This document shows, one piece after another, positions 7,267 to 14,861 of a stretch of 44,769 bases of DNA. The stretch is from Lichenibacterium minor (GTDB lineage Bacteria > Pseudomonadota > Alphaproteobacteria > Rhizobiales > Beijerinckiaceae), in NCBI RefSeq assembly GCF_004137685.1, contig NZ_QYBB01000036.1, forward strand, positions 1-44,769. Direction: 5' to 3'. Position numbers and translations under genes: made by a program. The notes beneath the pieces are model-generated. The model was not told the DNA's origin. It saw nothing but the letters and a program-made list of their open reading frames with translations, and did no database searches. Each line of letters starts with the position of its first letter. Position 1 is the first letter of the stretch.

Positions 7267-8157
7267 TCAGCGGGCCGCGCGGCGCTCCTCCGCCGGCTCG
7301 ACCTCGACGGTGGCGGTGCGCCCGGGGATGAGGGCCACGCCGTCCGGCACGCGCTCCAGCGCGACGCGGACCGGCACGCGCTGGGCCAGGCGCACCCAGG
7401 TGAAGCTCGGGTTGATGTTGGCGAGCAGGCTCGAAGACGCGCCGCGCTCGCGGTCCTCGATGCCGCCGGCGATGCTCTCGACCTGGCCGCCGATGTCCCG
7501 CTCTTCCCCCATCAGCCGCACCCGCACCGGATCGCCGACGTGGATGCGGGGCAGCTTGGTTTCCTCGAAATAGCCCTCGACGTGCAGCGATCCCGCGTCG
7601 ACCAGCGCCATGGTGCCGTGGCCGGCCGCCACATAGGCCCCGGGCTGCAGGTCCATGTTGGTGACGGTGCCCGTCACCGACGCCTTCACGTCCGACCGGG
7701 CGAGGTTGAGCTTGGCGAGGTCGCGCTCGGCGGTGGCCTGGTCGTAGGCCGCCTGGGCCTGCTGCTGGGTGGAGGAGATTTCTTCGCGCTTCTCCTTCGT
7801 GACCACGGCGTCGCTGAGCTGGCCGTAGCGGCCGGCGTTGGCGGCGGCGAGGTCGAGCGCCGCCTTGCGGCTCGCCACCGCGGCGTCGGCTTGCCGCAGG
7901 GCCAGCGCGAAGCGGTCCCGGTCGATGCGGAACAGCACGTCGCCGCGGTGGACCGGCTGGTTGTCGCGCACCAGCACGTCGGTCACCAGCCCCGACACGT
8001 CGGGCGCCACTTCGACCACGTCGGCGCGGACGCGACCGTCGCGCGTCCAGGGCGCCTCCATATAGTAGGTCCAAAGCTGCAGCCCGACCACGACGGCGCC
8101 GAAGACGGCCGCGGCCGTGACCGCCATGCGGACCAGGAGGGCGAGAAACGACGTCAT
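7267..8157 (-). CDS. HlyD/EmrA-type periplasmic adaptor of an efflux system
   Basis: A 296-residue membrane-fusion protein. One N-terminal membrane segment (about residues 5-27) is followed by WTRDGRVRADVVEVAPDVSG, the biotinyl-lipoyl-like half typical of AaeA/EmrA proteins. A coiled-coil hairpin follows (about 85-145, rich in Ala, Gln and Lys), then the second lipoyl half (SPVTGTV-like VTGTVTNMDLQPGAYV) and a beta-barrel region ending PGRTATVEVEP. It would link the inner-membrane FUSC transporter to the outer membrane or periplasm. The ATG at 8157 overlaps the stop of the DUF1656 gene (ATGA), which fixes the start and implies coupled translation. It is last in a four-gene operon. Confidence 0.92.
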   Translation of the reverse strand: MTSFLALLVRMAVTAAAVFGAVVVGLQLWTYYMEAPWTRDGRVRADVVEVAPDVSGLVTDVLVRDNQPVHRGDVLFRIDRDRFALALRQADAAVASRKAALDLAAANAGRYGQLSDAVVTKEKREEISSTQQQAQAAYDQATAERDLAKLNLARSDVKASVTGTVTNMDLQPGAYVAAGHGTMALVDAGSLHVEGYFEETKLPRIHVGDPVRVRLMGEERDIGGQVESIAGGIEDRERGASSSLLANINPSFTWVRLAQRVPVRVALERVPDGVALIPGRTATVEVEPAEERRAAR

Positions 8158-8363
8158 GAGGCGAACCCGCGCGCGAGGGCGGCGGTGCCGCCGAGGAGGA
8201 GGACGTAGACGGCGGCGTCGAACAGCGCCCGGTGCCACACGAGGCGGTACAGGCCGAGCCGCCCGAAGATGCGGCGCACCGGCACCGCGAGCCCGTAGGC
8301 GACCAGGGCCCAGACCAGGAGGTCGGGCACGAAGACGCCGTAGAGGTCGATCTCGTGGGTCAT
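8154..8363 (-). CDS. DUF1656 small inner-membrane protein (AaeX-like)
   Basis: A 69-residue protein with two predicted membrane helices. It begins MTHEIDLYGVFVPDLL, the conserved start of the DUF1656/AaeX family, and has WHRALFD before the second helix. Members sit between FUSC-type permeases and HlyD adaptors of aromatic-acid efflux pumps; the molecular role is unknown. Both ends overlap neighbours by four bases: its ATG with the FUSC stop and its TGA with the HlyD start. Confidence 0.9.
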   Translation of the reverse strand: MTHEIDLYGVFVPDLLVWALVAYGLAVPVRRIFGRLGLYRLVWHRALFDAAVYVLLLGGTAALARGFAS

Positions 8364-10435
8364 TCGGCGGCCACCTGGAGGTCGGGTCGGGGGTCCGAGG
8401 CCGGCCCGTAGGCCCGTGCCGACGGGAACAGGGCGCGGCGCAGGCCGACGAGGCCCAGGACGGCCGCGCGCCGGCCCTCGCCGCCCCCCGCCACCACGGA
8501 CGAAAGCGCGTCGTCGATCGTGCGGAGCAGCGCGGGGTCGGCGGCGCCCGGGGCCCGGCGGAGGTCGGCCGCCAAGCGGTCGAGCAGGCGGTCCACCGCG
8601 TCGCGGGCGTGTTCCGACAGGGCGTGCCGGGCGCCGCGGAGGTCGACGATGTTCAGGCCGATCCGCGGCGCCGCGAGCGCGCCGCGCAGCGCGGCCCCCT
8701 CCCCCGCCGGCAGCGCGGCGAGGCGCGGCGCCACCAGGCTCAACCGGTCGAGCATCAGCCCGGCGACGCGGGCGCGGTCTCCCCTCCCCCGCCCCCGCGC
8801 GGCCCGCGCCAGCGTGCGGCCGTCGGCGCGGGTGAGGCGCCCCACCGCGAAGGCCGAGCCCACGGCGCGCAGCGTGCCGGTGAGGACCGCGGCGGAGGAC
8901 AGCCCCACCAGGAAGGCGACGCCGGTGTTGGCGTAGGCGGTGAAGTCGGCCGCGTAGCTGCCCTGGAGCGCCAGCAGCGTGGCGCCATTGAACGCCACGA
9001 CGAGCCCCGGCCCGGCGGTGGCGGGCATCGCCATCATGACGCCGAAGACCATGAAGGCCGGGGCCAGCGCCAGGGCCACCATCTCGAAGCTCGACGCCGC
9101 GGGCAGGACGGCGAAGAGGTAGACGCCCATGACGCCGATCGACACCGCGGCCCAGACCGTGAACTCCACCATCGCGGGGGTGGGGTCGTCGCGGTTGGCG
9201 AAGAGCGCCATGGCGGTGGCGGCCATCATGGGCGCCGACGCGCCGTCGGGCCACCCCGTGGCGATCCAGAAGCCGGCGTTCAGCACCACCGCGGCGGCCA
9301 CGCCGAGGGCGGACAGCAACGGCAGGAGGTGGTCGACGTGCCGCGCCTCGGCCACCTCCACGCCGGGCGCGCTCGCCAGGGGGAACGCCGGGGCGCGGCC
9401 GCTCGCGATGGCGCGGCGCAGGGTCCGGGTGTCCTCGGCGAGGTCGAGCGCGTCGCGTAGCCGGGTGAGGAGGCTCGACGCCAGCATGTCGCGCCAGGTC
9501 GCCCCGGCGCCGAGCGCCGGCTCGGCCGCCGCAAAGGCGGCGCGCAGCTCCGCGCTCGCGGCGCGCTCGCGGGCGATGTCGGCGGGGTCGCGCGAGGGAA
9601 CCTCCGGGCTGATCCAGGCGCCGAGCCCGGCCGCCGCCGCCGCGACGGCGGGCGGCAGGCCCCCGGGGCGCAGCTCCGCCATGCGGTCCGCCAGCGAGGA
9701 CAGCACGGGCAGCAGCATCAGGAGCCGCAGGCGCAGGGCCGCCAGCGCGTCGGCGCGGTCGCGCAGGGTCGAGGTGTCGTAGGCGACATGGGTCGCCAGC
9801 ATGTCAATCTCGGCGGCGTCGGCGGCGAGGCGCGCGAGGTCGCGGGCGGTTTCGCGTTCGGCGGCGCCGGCGGGCCGGGTCGCCAGCGCGTCGCGGGCGA
9901 AGCGGGCGGCGTCGCCCACCCAGGCGTCGAGGCGCCCCCGGACCGCGTCGCCGACGGTGCGGGGGAGCACCAGCGTCGACACCAGGCTGGAACACACGAT
10001 GCCGAGCGCGATGGCTTCGGAGCGCGCGACCGCCAGGTCGAAGATCGAGGCGGGATCGTTGACGGCGGGAAAGCCGATCAGCGCCGCCGTGTAGCCCCCG
10101 AGCAGGAACACGTAGGAGCGCGGGCTCCGGTCGAGCAGGGCCACGAAGACGCAGACGCCGATCCACAGCGCCAGGGCGAGGGTGAGCAGCTCCGGCGCGG
10201 GCGCGAGGTTGGGCACCAGGACGACGGCCGCGGTGGCGCCGATCAGCGTGCCCGCGAGGCGGAACGCGGCCTTCGAGCGCGTGGCGCCGGCGAGCGGGTT
10301 CGAGCAGATGTAGACGGTGGCCATCGCCCAGTAGGGCCGGGGCACCGACAGGGCGAAGCCGAGGTACAGGGCCAGGATGGCGGCCGCGAAGGTTTTCGCC
10401 GCATAGACCCAGTCCCGGAGCTTCGGCAGGCTCAC
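8360..10435 (-). CDS. FUSC family transporter (fusaric-acid-resistance / AaeB-like)
   Basis: A 691-residue inner-membrane protein with the two-block layout of the family. About six helices lie near residues 10-180 (the conserved SVPRPYWAMATVYICSNP is there), then a soluble middle region with several helices, and a second helix block near 360-500 (WPDGASAPMMAATAMALFANRDDP). A cytoplasmic tail ends in VAAE. Relatives export aromatic carboxylic acids or other toxic organic acids. The GTG start at 10433-10435 overlaps the MarR stop as GTGA, and the product begins SLPKLRDWVYAAKTF. It is the transporter component of the operon with DUF1656 and HlyD; the ligand is unknown. Confidence 0.92.
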   Translation of the reverse strand: MSLPKLRDWVYAAKTFAAAILALYLGFALSVPRPYWAMATVYICSNPLAGATRSKAAFRLAGTLIGATAAVVLVPNLAPAPELLTLALALWIGVCVFVALLDRSPRSYVFLLGGYTAALIGFPAVNDPASIFDLAVARSEAIALGIVCSSLVSTLVLPRTVGDAVRGRLDAWVGDAARFARDALATRPAGAAERETARDLARLAADAAEIDMLATHVAYDTSTLRDRADALAALRLRLLMLLPVLSSLADRMAELRPGGLPPAVAAAAAGLGAWISPEVPSRDPADIARERAASAELRAAFAAAEPALGAGATWRDMLASSLLTRLRDALDLAEDTRTLRRAIASGRAPAFPLASAPGVEVAEARHVDHLLPLLSALGVAAAVVLNAGFWIATGWPDGASAPMMAATAMALFANRDDPTPAMVEFTVWAAVSIGVMGVYLFAVLPAASSFEMVALALAPAFMVFGVMMAMPATAGPGLVVAFNGATLLALQGSYAADFTAYANTGVAFLVGLSSAAVLTGTLRAVGSAFAVGRLTRADGRTLARAARGRGRGDRARVAGLMLDRLSLVAPRLAALPAGEGAALRGALAAPRIGLNIVDLRGARHALSEHARDAVDRLLDRLAADLRRAPGAADPALLRTIDDALSSVVAGGGEGRRAAVLGLVGLRRALFPSARAYGPASDPRPDLQVAAE

Positions 10436-10887
10436 GCGCGCTCCTCCCCGGCGGCCGGGCCGTCCGCCCCGAAGGCCCCGATGCGGTCGAAGATCCGGCG
10501 GCTCGCCGGCAGGTCGGCGGGGTCGAGCCCGGCGAAGACGGAGCGGCGCAGCGCGTCGAGATCGGCCGACAGGCGCTCCGACAGGTCGCGGCCCGCGGGC
10601 GTGAGGGCGAGGCGCTTGACGCGGCGGTCGTCGCCGTCGGGCGCGCGGGTCACGAGGCCGGCGGCACAAAGCTGGTCGAGCGCCCGCACCAGCGAGGCCG
10701 CCTCGATCCCCAGCGCTTCGGCGAGCTCGTGCTGGCGGCGGCCGGGGCGGCGCGCGATGTGGATCAGCGGCAGGGCGGTGGCTTCCGACAGCCCGTGCGG
10801 GCGAGCCACGCCGTCGGCGAGGCGGCGCCAGTCGCGGGCCGCGGTGAGCAGGCCGAGGCAATAGTCCTGCAGGTCTTCGATGCGCAT
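10432..10887 (-). CDS. MarR-family repressor of the FUSC efflux operon
   Basis: A 151-residue winged-helix regulator. The recognition part reads RRQHELAEALGIEAASLVRALDQL, followed by the wing DGDDRRVKRLALTPAG, both standard for MarR/SlyA proteins. I take ATG 10887 (MRIEDLQDYCLGLL) as the start rather than the in-frame TTG at 10923, because the TTG lies inside a perfect palindrome that looks like the operator. It is first in the operon, which fits autorepression relieved by a small aromatic ligand, as known for the family. Its stop overlaps the FUSC start. Confidence 0.88.
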   Translation of the reverse strand: MRIEDLQDYCLGLLTAARDWRRLADGVARPHGLSEATALPLIHIARRPGRRQHELAEALGIEAASLVRALDQLCAAGLVTRAPDGDDRRVKRLALTPAGRDLSERLSADLDALRRSVFAGLDPADLPASRRIFDRIGAFGADGPAAGEERA

Positions 10888-10911
10888 CGCGGGGGCCCGG
10901 CTCCGGGATAG

Positions 10912-10931
10912 ATCGTTAGCCAACTAACGAT
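10912..10931. promoter_or_regulatory. SlyA/MarR-like operator palindrome
   Basis: ATCGTTAGCCAACTAACGAT is a perfect inverted repeat with 8-base arms and a 4-base centre. Its core TTAG-N4-CTAA is the same as the half-sites of the SlyA consensus TTAGCAAGCTAA. It lies 25-44 bases upstream of the MarR ATG and ahead of the four-gene efflux operon, the expected place for an autoregulatory site. No second copy was noticed elsewhere in the window. Confidence 0.75.
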
Positions 10932-11074
10932 AAGCGCGGCATGGCGGATTGGGAAGCCCCCGCGGCGGCCGGTCGCCGAAGGGCGGACCCTCGGGCGGGA
11001 GCCGGGGTTCGCCGCTGTCGGCTCCGGCCCGGCGCCGGGCCGGGCGACGCCGTATCGCGTCGCCCGGGTGCCGG

Positions 11075-11749
11075 TCAGGCGGCGTGGACGGGGGCTTCGG
11101 GATAGCTCAGCTGCTCGCGGGCGCGCCATTCGTCGGTGACGTAGTTCAGGATCACCGACCGGCGCACGCCCTGGATCGGCCGCTTCTCGAAGCCGTGCCA
11201 GGTGTCGGAGCCGGGCACGAAGATCATGGCCGAGTTGGGCGTGAAGGGCGGGGCGCCGACGTGCTCCTCCTTGGACGCGTAGATGTCGGTGCCGAGCGTC
11301 TCGTGGCCGGGGCCGTCCGACAGGTAGATGAGGCAGGTGAACTTCTTCACGCCGAGGTCCGTGTGGGGCTCGAGCCAGAAGCCGTCGACGTCCTGGGCGT
11401 ATTCGAGGCGCAGGAACGTGCCGTCCAGCGGGGCGTCGAAGGCGCGGGCGAACTCGCCCACGATGTCGTCGGCCTGCAGGGCCTCGGCGATGCGCCCCAT
11501 CACGGGATGCTCGGCGTTGGTGGGCGCGTCGAAATAACGGCGCGTGTCGTTGTGCAGCTCGCGCTTGCCGGACACGCCGTCGAGGCCCGGGGCCCGGAAC
11601 GGCAGCGTGGCCAGTTCCTTCGCCACGGCGGCGGGAAACAGGTCCCGCACGATGAAATAGGGATAGGGCTCCGTGAAGCTTTGTCGGGCGGCGAGGCTCG
11701 CCCGCACCGCGGCCTTGATGTCGTCGACGCTCGCGCTGCTGGACGCCAT
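11075..11749 (-). CDS. 2-oxoglutarate/Fe(II)-dependent oxygenase
   Basis: A 224-residue cytoplasmic protein with the double-stranded beta-helix motifs of the prolyl-4-hydroxylase-like group. The iron ligands are predicted as H129 and D131 in LEPHTDLG and H185 in DTWHGFEKR, with R196 or R197 binding the 2-oxoglutarate carboxylate (GVRRSVILNYV). The start is ATG 11749; the open frame further upstream is rich in Arg/Pro and does not resemble the family. The substrate is unknown; relatives hydroxylate peptides, amino acids or surface-polysaccharide components. It is divergent from trxB with 289 bases between them and has no operon partner. Confidence 0.82.
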   Translation of the reverse strand: MASSSASVDDIKAAVRASLAARQSFTEPYPYFIVRDLFPAAVAKELATLPFRAPGLDGVSGKRELHNDTRRYFDAPTNAEHPVMGRIAEALQADDIVGEFARAFDAPLDGTFLRLEYAQDVDGFWLEPHTDLGVKKFTCLIYLSDGPGHETLGTDIYASKEEHVGAPPFTPNSAMIFVPGSDTWHGFEKRPIQGVRRSVILNYVTDEWRAREQLSYPEAPVHAA

Positions 11750-12038
11750 GGATTCTGTCTCGTGGTCGGGCCGCCCGGTGCGGGGCGGCCGTGGGAAGGG
11801 AGGGCGGGCCCTCGGGATCGGGTCCGCACCGGCGGCGCGCAAACTAGGACCCGCGTGCCGGGGCCGCAAGGCCGGAGCGACGCGTGCAGCCCTGCTCCGC
11901 GGCCCCGATGCCGCCCCGCCGGCGGGGCCGGGGCCCGCGCGTCCGGCCGCGCCTGCTTGCGACGCCGCGGGCCGCTTCCTATACCTCGGGGCATCGCGGC
12001 CGCGACGGCGGCACGCCCTCCCCTGCCCCGGTGCCGCC

Positions 12039-13040
12039 ATGTCCGTGTCCCACGCCGTCAAGACGCTCATCATCGGGGCCGGCCCGGCCGGCTACACGGC
12101 CGCCGTCTACGCGGCCCGCGCGGGGCTCGACCCTGTGGTGATCCAGGGCCTGCAGCCCGGCGGCCAGCTCACCATCACCACCGACGTCGAGAACTGGCCG
12201 GGCGAGATCTCCATCCAGGGACCCGACCTGACCGAGAAGATGGGCCGGCAGGCCGAGCATGCCGGCGCCAGGCTGGTCTTCGACCTCGTCACCGACATCG
12301 ACGTGACCCGCCGCCCGTTCCGCGTGTCGACCGACGGGGGCGACACCTACTTGGCCGACACGGTGATCGTCGCCACGGGCGCGCAGGCGAAATGGCTCGG
12401 GCTCGACTCCGAGCGCGCCTTCATGGGCGCCGGGGTCAGCGGCTGCGCGGTCTGCGACGGCGCCTTCTTCCGCAACAAGGACGTGGTGGTGGTGGGCGGC
12501 GGCAACACCGCCGTGGAGGACGCCCTCTACCTCACCCACCACGCGAGCCGCGTCACGCTGGTGCACCGGCGCGACCACCTGCGCGCCGAGAAGATCCTGC
12601 AGACGCGCCTGTTCAAGCACCCCAAGATCCAGGTGCTGTGGAACCACGCCGTGGAAGAGATCCTGGGCGAAGGCGCGCCCGCCCGCGTCACGGGGGTGCG
12701 GCTGCGCGACACCGTCACGGGAGAAGTCTCGACGCGCGGCACCGACGGCGTGTTCGTGGCGATCGGCCATTCCCCCGCCACGGAGGTGTTCCGCGGAAAG
12801 GTGCCGACCGACAACGAGGGCTATATCCTGACGCGGCCCGACTCCACCGCGACCGAGATCGCCGGGCTCTTCGCCGCCGGCGACGTGAAGGACAAGATCT
12901 ATCGCCAGGCCGTCACGGCGGCCGGCATGGGGTGCATGGCGGCGCTGGAAGCGGAAAAGTTCCTGGCCGAACATTCCGCCGACCCGGAGGAACGCGCGGA
13001 AGCGCGGCGCGAACCGCAGATGATCGGCGCTTGGGAGTGA
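12039..13040 (+). CDS. trxB: Thioredoxin reductase
   Basis: A 333-residue NADPH-dependent flavoenzyme that reduces thioredoxin in the cytoplasm. The FAD site GAGPAG is at residues 13-18, the redox pair is C136-A-V-C139, the NADPH fold has GGGNTAVED, and the C-terminal FAD contact is GLFAAGDV. Length and motif order match TrxB. The start is ATG 12039 (MSVSHAVKTLIIGAGPAG). An LsrB-type LysR gene lies downstream on the same strand, as in other Hyphomicrobiales, but here a small exported protein gene is placed between them. Confidence 0.95.
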   Translation: MSVSHAVKTLIIGAGPAGYTAAVYAARAGLDPVVIQGLQPGGQLTITTDVENWPGEISIQGPDLTEKMGRQAEHAGARLVFDLVTDIDVTRRPFRVSTDGGDTYLADTVIVATGAQAKWLGLDSERAFMGAGVSGCAVCDGAFFRNKDVVVVGGGNTAVEDALYLTHHASRVTLVHRRDHLRAEKILQTRLFKHPKIQVLWNHAVEEILGEGAPARVTGVRLRDTVTGEVSTRGTDGVFVAIGHSPATEVFRGKVPTDNEGYILTRPDSTATEIAGLFAAGDVKDKIYRQAVTAAGMGCMAALEAEKFLAEHSADPEERAEARREPQMIGAWE

Positions 13041-13043
13041 CGC

Positions 13044-13075
13044 CGCCGGCCGGCCAGCACGACCGCCGGCCGGCG
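13044..13075 (+). terminator. GC-rich hairpin just after trxB
   Basis: CGCCGGCCGG (13044-13053) and CCGGCCGGCG (13066-13075) form a perfect 10-bp stem with a 12-base loop, starting three bases after the trxB stop codon. No T-run follows, so intrinsic termination is uncertain; position and stability suggest a terminator or mRNA 3'-end stabiliser. Confidence 0.45.
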
Positions 13076-13281
13076 CGAAGGCTTGTCGCCGCCCGGGCGG
13101 CGTGATCCGACACCGGCATGCGTCGGTCGGCACGGCGCCGGCGGGGACCCGTCGCTTCAGGGACGAGGGTGGCCACGGCGGCACATGTCGCGCCCGCGGC
13201 AGGAACGGCCGGCAGGGCCGGGGGTTGGACGGGCGGGTGCGCCGCGGTCGGCGCACGCCCCAACCTCCGGACGCTTCCATC

Positions 13282-13506
13282 ATGAAAATCGCAATCGCCA
13301 CCACGCTGGCGCTGGCGCTGTCGACCGCCGCGGCCTCCGCCGAAACCGTCGCCCCCCCGGCGGCAGCCCTGTCCCCCTACGCGGCGGCGAGGCTGGGGCA
13401 TCGGCCCCGCAGCACCCGGATGACGCATTGCGAGAAGAAGGCCGACTCCGTCCGCGTCGCCGGCAAGGCCCGCGACATCTACATGCGCAAGTGCACGAGG
13501 GGGTAG
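13282..13506 (+). CDS. Small exported PsiF-repeat-like protein
   Basis: A 74-residue precursor. Residues 1-20 form a signal peptide (MKIAIATTLALAL, cleavage expected after ASA). The mature part ends in a short helical module with two cysteines: C50 (HCEKKADSVRVAGKARD) and C71 (IYMRKCTRG). The spacing and charge pattern resemble the PsiF repeat (Cys, lysine-rich helix, Cys), known from the phosphate-starvation-inducible PsiF of E. coli. The function of that family is not established. The gene sits between trxB and lsrB; a shared redox theme through the cysteine pair is speculative. Confidence 0.6.
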   Translation: MKIAIATTLALALSTAAASAETVAPPAAALSPYAAARLGHRPRSTRMTHCEKKADSVRVAGKARDIYMRKCTRG

Positions 13507-13533
13507 CCCTGGCGGGGGATGGGCGGCCCCGCG

Positions 13534-13553
13534 GCGCCGGCGCTGTCCGGCGC
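13534..13553 (+). terminator. Possible terminator hairpin after the PsiF-like gene
   Basis: GCGCCGG (13534-13540) pairs with CCGGCGC (13547-13553) across a 6-base loop, 28 bases after the stop codon. There is no T-tract. In DNA this GC-rich such 7-bp stems arise easily, so support is weak. Confidence 0.3.
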
Positions 13554-13838
13554 GTCGCGCCCCGATGACAGGATCGGCGTGCTCGCCGCCGGCACAGGGC
13601 GACCACCCTGCCGGCCGAACCCGCCGGGTCGCGCGTGCCGAACCCGCGCCGAGCCGCCCCGCCGCGGCGCTCGCGGACGGGTGTCGCGCGGCGGTGGCGT
13701 CGGGGAACGCCTGGCCGGCGCGGCTTTCGTCCCCGAAAACCGTCATCCGCGGTGGCGCCCCGGCCCCGATGGGTGGATAGTCATGTCCTGCCGTCCCTTG
13801 GCGGCGCCCCCGTGCCGCGCGACAATGGGGGTGCAGCC
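13554..13838 (+). other. Leader region upstream of lsrB
   Basis: With the hairpin before it, this makes a stretch of over 300 bases without a gene. I see no family-like frame on either strand. An open frame in phase with lsrB extends upstream but is Arg/Pro-rich and unlike any LysR N-terminus. The region must hold the lsrB promoter, but no clear -35/-10 pair stands out. Confidence 0.4.
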
Positions 13839-14747
13839 ATGCGGGAGGCGACGGTGGATTGGGACAAGTTGCGGGTGTTCCAGGCGGCGGCCGATGCCGG
13901 GTCCTTCACCCATGCGGGCCAGGTCCTGAACCTCAGCCAGTCGGCGGTGAGCCGGCAGATCAGCGCGCTCGAAACCGAGCTCGAAACGCCGCTGTTCCAT
14001 CGTCACGCCCGGGGGCTGATCCTCACCGAGCAGGGCGAGCTGCTGTTCCGCACCGTCCAGGACGTGATGCTGAAGCTCGACGCGGTCAGGAGCCACCTCA
14101 CCGACAGCCGTGAAAAGCCGCACGGCGACCTGCGCATCACCACCACCTTCGCGCTCGGCACGAGCTGGCTGTCGCCCCGGCTGGGCGAATTCCTCGACCT
14201 TTACCCCGACATCAAGCTCCAGGTGATCCTCACCGACGAGGAGCTGGACCTCGGCATGCGCGAAGCCGACATCGGCCTGCGATTGCGCGAGCCCACCCAG
14301 CCGGACCTCATCCGGCGGCGGCTTTTCACGGTGCACTACCACGCCTACGCGTCGCCCAGCTACCTGAAGCGCCACGGCCAGCCGAAGTCGGTCGACGACC
14401 TCGGCAAGCATCGGCTGATCGGCTACAGCGGCTCGCCGTCGAACTATCTCGTGTCGCTGCTGAACTCGCTGCAGTCGGCGGGGCGGGACGCCAAGTCCCT
14501 GCGCTCTTCCACGGTGACGATCAACAACATGATCGCCAGCTATCACGCGGTGCAGAGCGGCGCCGGCATCGGCGTCCTGCCCGATTACCTGGCGGACCAG
14601 GACAGCGCCCTCGTGCAGGTGCTGCCCAACGTCGACATGCCGGAGCTCGACTGCTATTTCGTGTATCCCGAAGAACTGAAGAGCGTGGCGCGGGTGCAGG
14701 TGCTGCGGGACTTCCTGGTCGCCAACGCGCAGCGCTGGCGCTTCTGA
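13839..14747 (+). CDS. lsrB: LsrB/VtlR-type LysR transcriptional regulator
   Basis: A 302-residue LysR regulator. The N-terminal helix-turn-helix (about residues 5-62) reads WDKLRVFQAAADAGSFTHA and LSQSAVSRQISALETEL, followed by PLFHRHARGLILTEQGELL. The effector domain has ITTTFALGTSWL and LFTVHYHAYASPSYL. This closely matches LsrB of Sinorhizobium and VtlR of Brucella, which lie next to trxB and control redox, envelope or sRNA targets. In S. meliloti several LsrB cysteines sense oxidation; here only one cysteine remains (in ELDCYFVY), so disulfide-based sensing within one subunit is not possible. The last codons form the first unit of a 34-bp tandem repeat. Confidence 0.88.
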   Translation: MREATVDWDKLRVFQAAADAGSFTHAGQVLNLSQSAVSRQISALETELETPLFHRHARGLILTEQGELLFRTVQDVMLKLDAVRSHLTDSREKPHGDLRITTTFALGTSWLSPRLGEFLDLYPDIKLQVILTDEELDLGMREADIGLRLREPTQPDLIRRRLFTVHYHAYASPSYLKRHGQPKSVDDLGKHRLIGYSGSPSNYLVSLLNSLQSAGRDAKSLRSSTVTINNMIASYHAVQSGAGIGVLPDYLADQDSALVQVLPNVDMPELDCYFVYPEELKSVARVQVLRDFLVANAQRWRF

Positions 14748-14832
14748 AGGGGTCGCCAACGCGCAGCGCTGGCGTTTCCGAAGAGGTCGCGGACGCGCAG
14801 CGCTGGCGTTCCTGAAGAGGTCGCCAACGGCG
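14718..14832 (+). repeat. 34-bp tandem repeat, three copies plus a partial, starting inside lsrB
   Basis: Units begin at 14718, 14752 and 14786 with a 13-base partial at 14820. The first unit contains the last nine sense codons (VANAQRWRF) and stop of lsrB; later units carry few substitutions. Each full unit contains CGCCA (GCGGA in unit 3) ... TGGCG around GCGCAGCGC, so each RNA copy could fold into a small hairpin. The period is not a multiple of three, and the extra copies lie after the stop. They may act as stacked 3'-end hairpins or be simple slippage products. Confidence 0.85.
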
Positions 14833-14861
14833 CCCGGGGAGCGGCTCGTCCGGACGTCGTT

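Noticed and set aside
8117..9460. A 447-codon plus-strand frame opposite the FUSC and DUF1656 genes
   Set aside because: Repetitive Arg/Gly/His composition without motifs; FUSC, DUF1656 and HlyD on the other strand are unmistakable and overlap properly.
14718..14832. Repeat array considered as a CRISPR
   Set aside because: The 34-bp units are directly adjacent with no spacers, and no cas gene is present.
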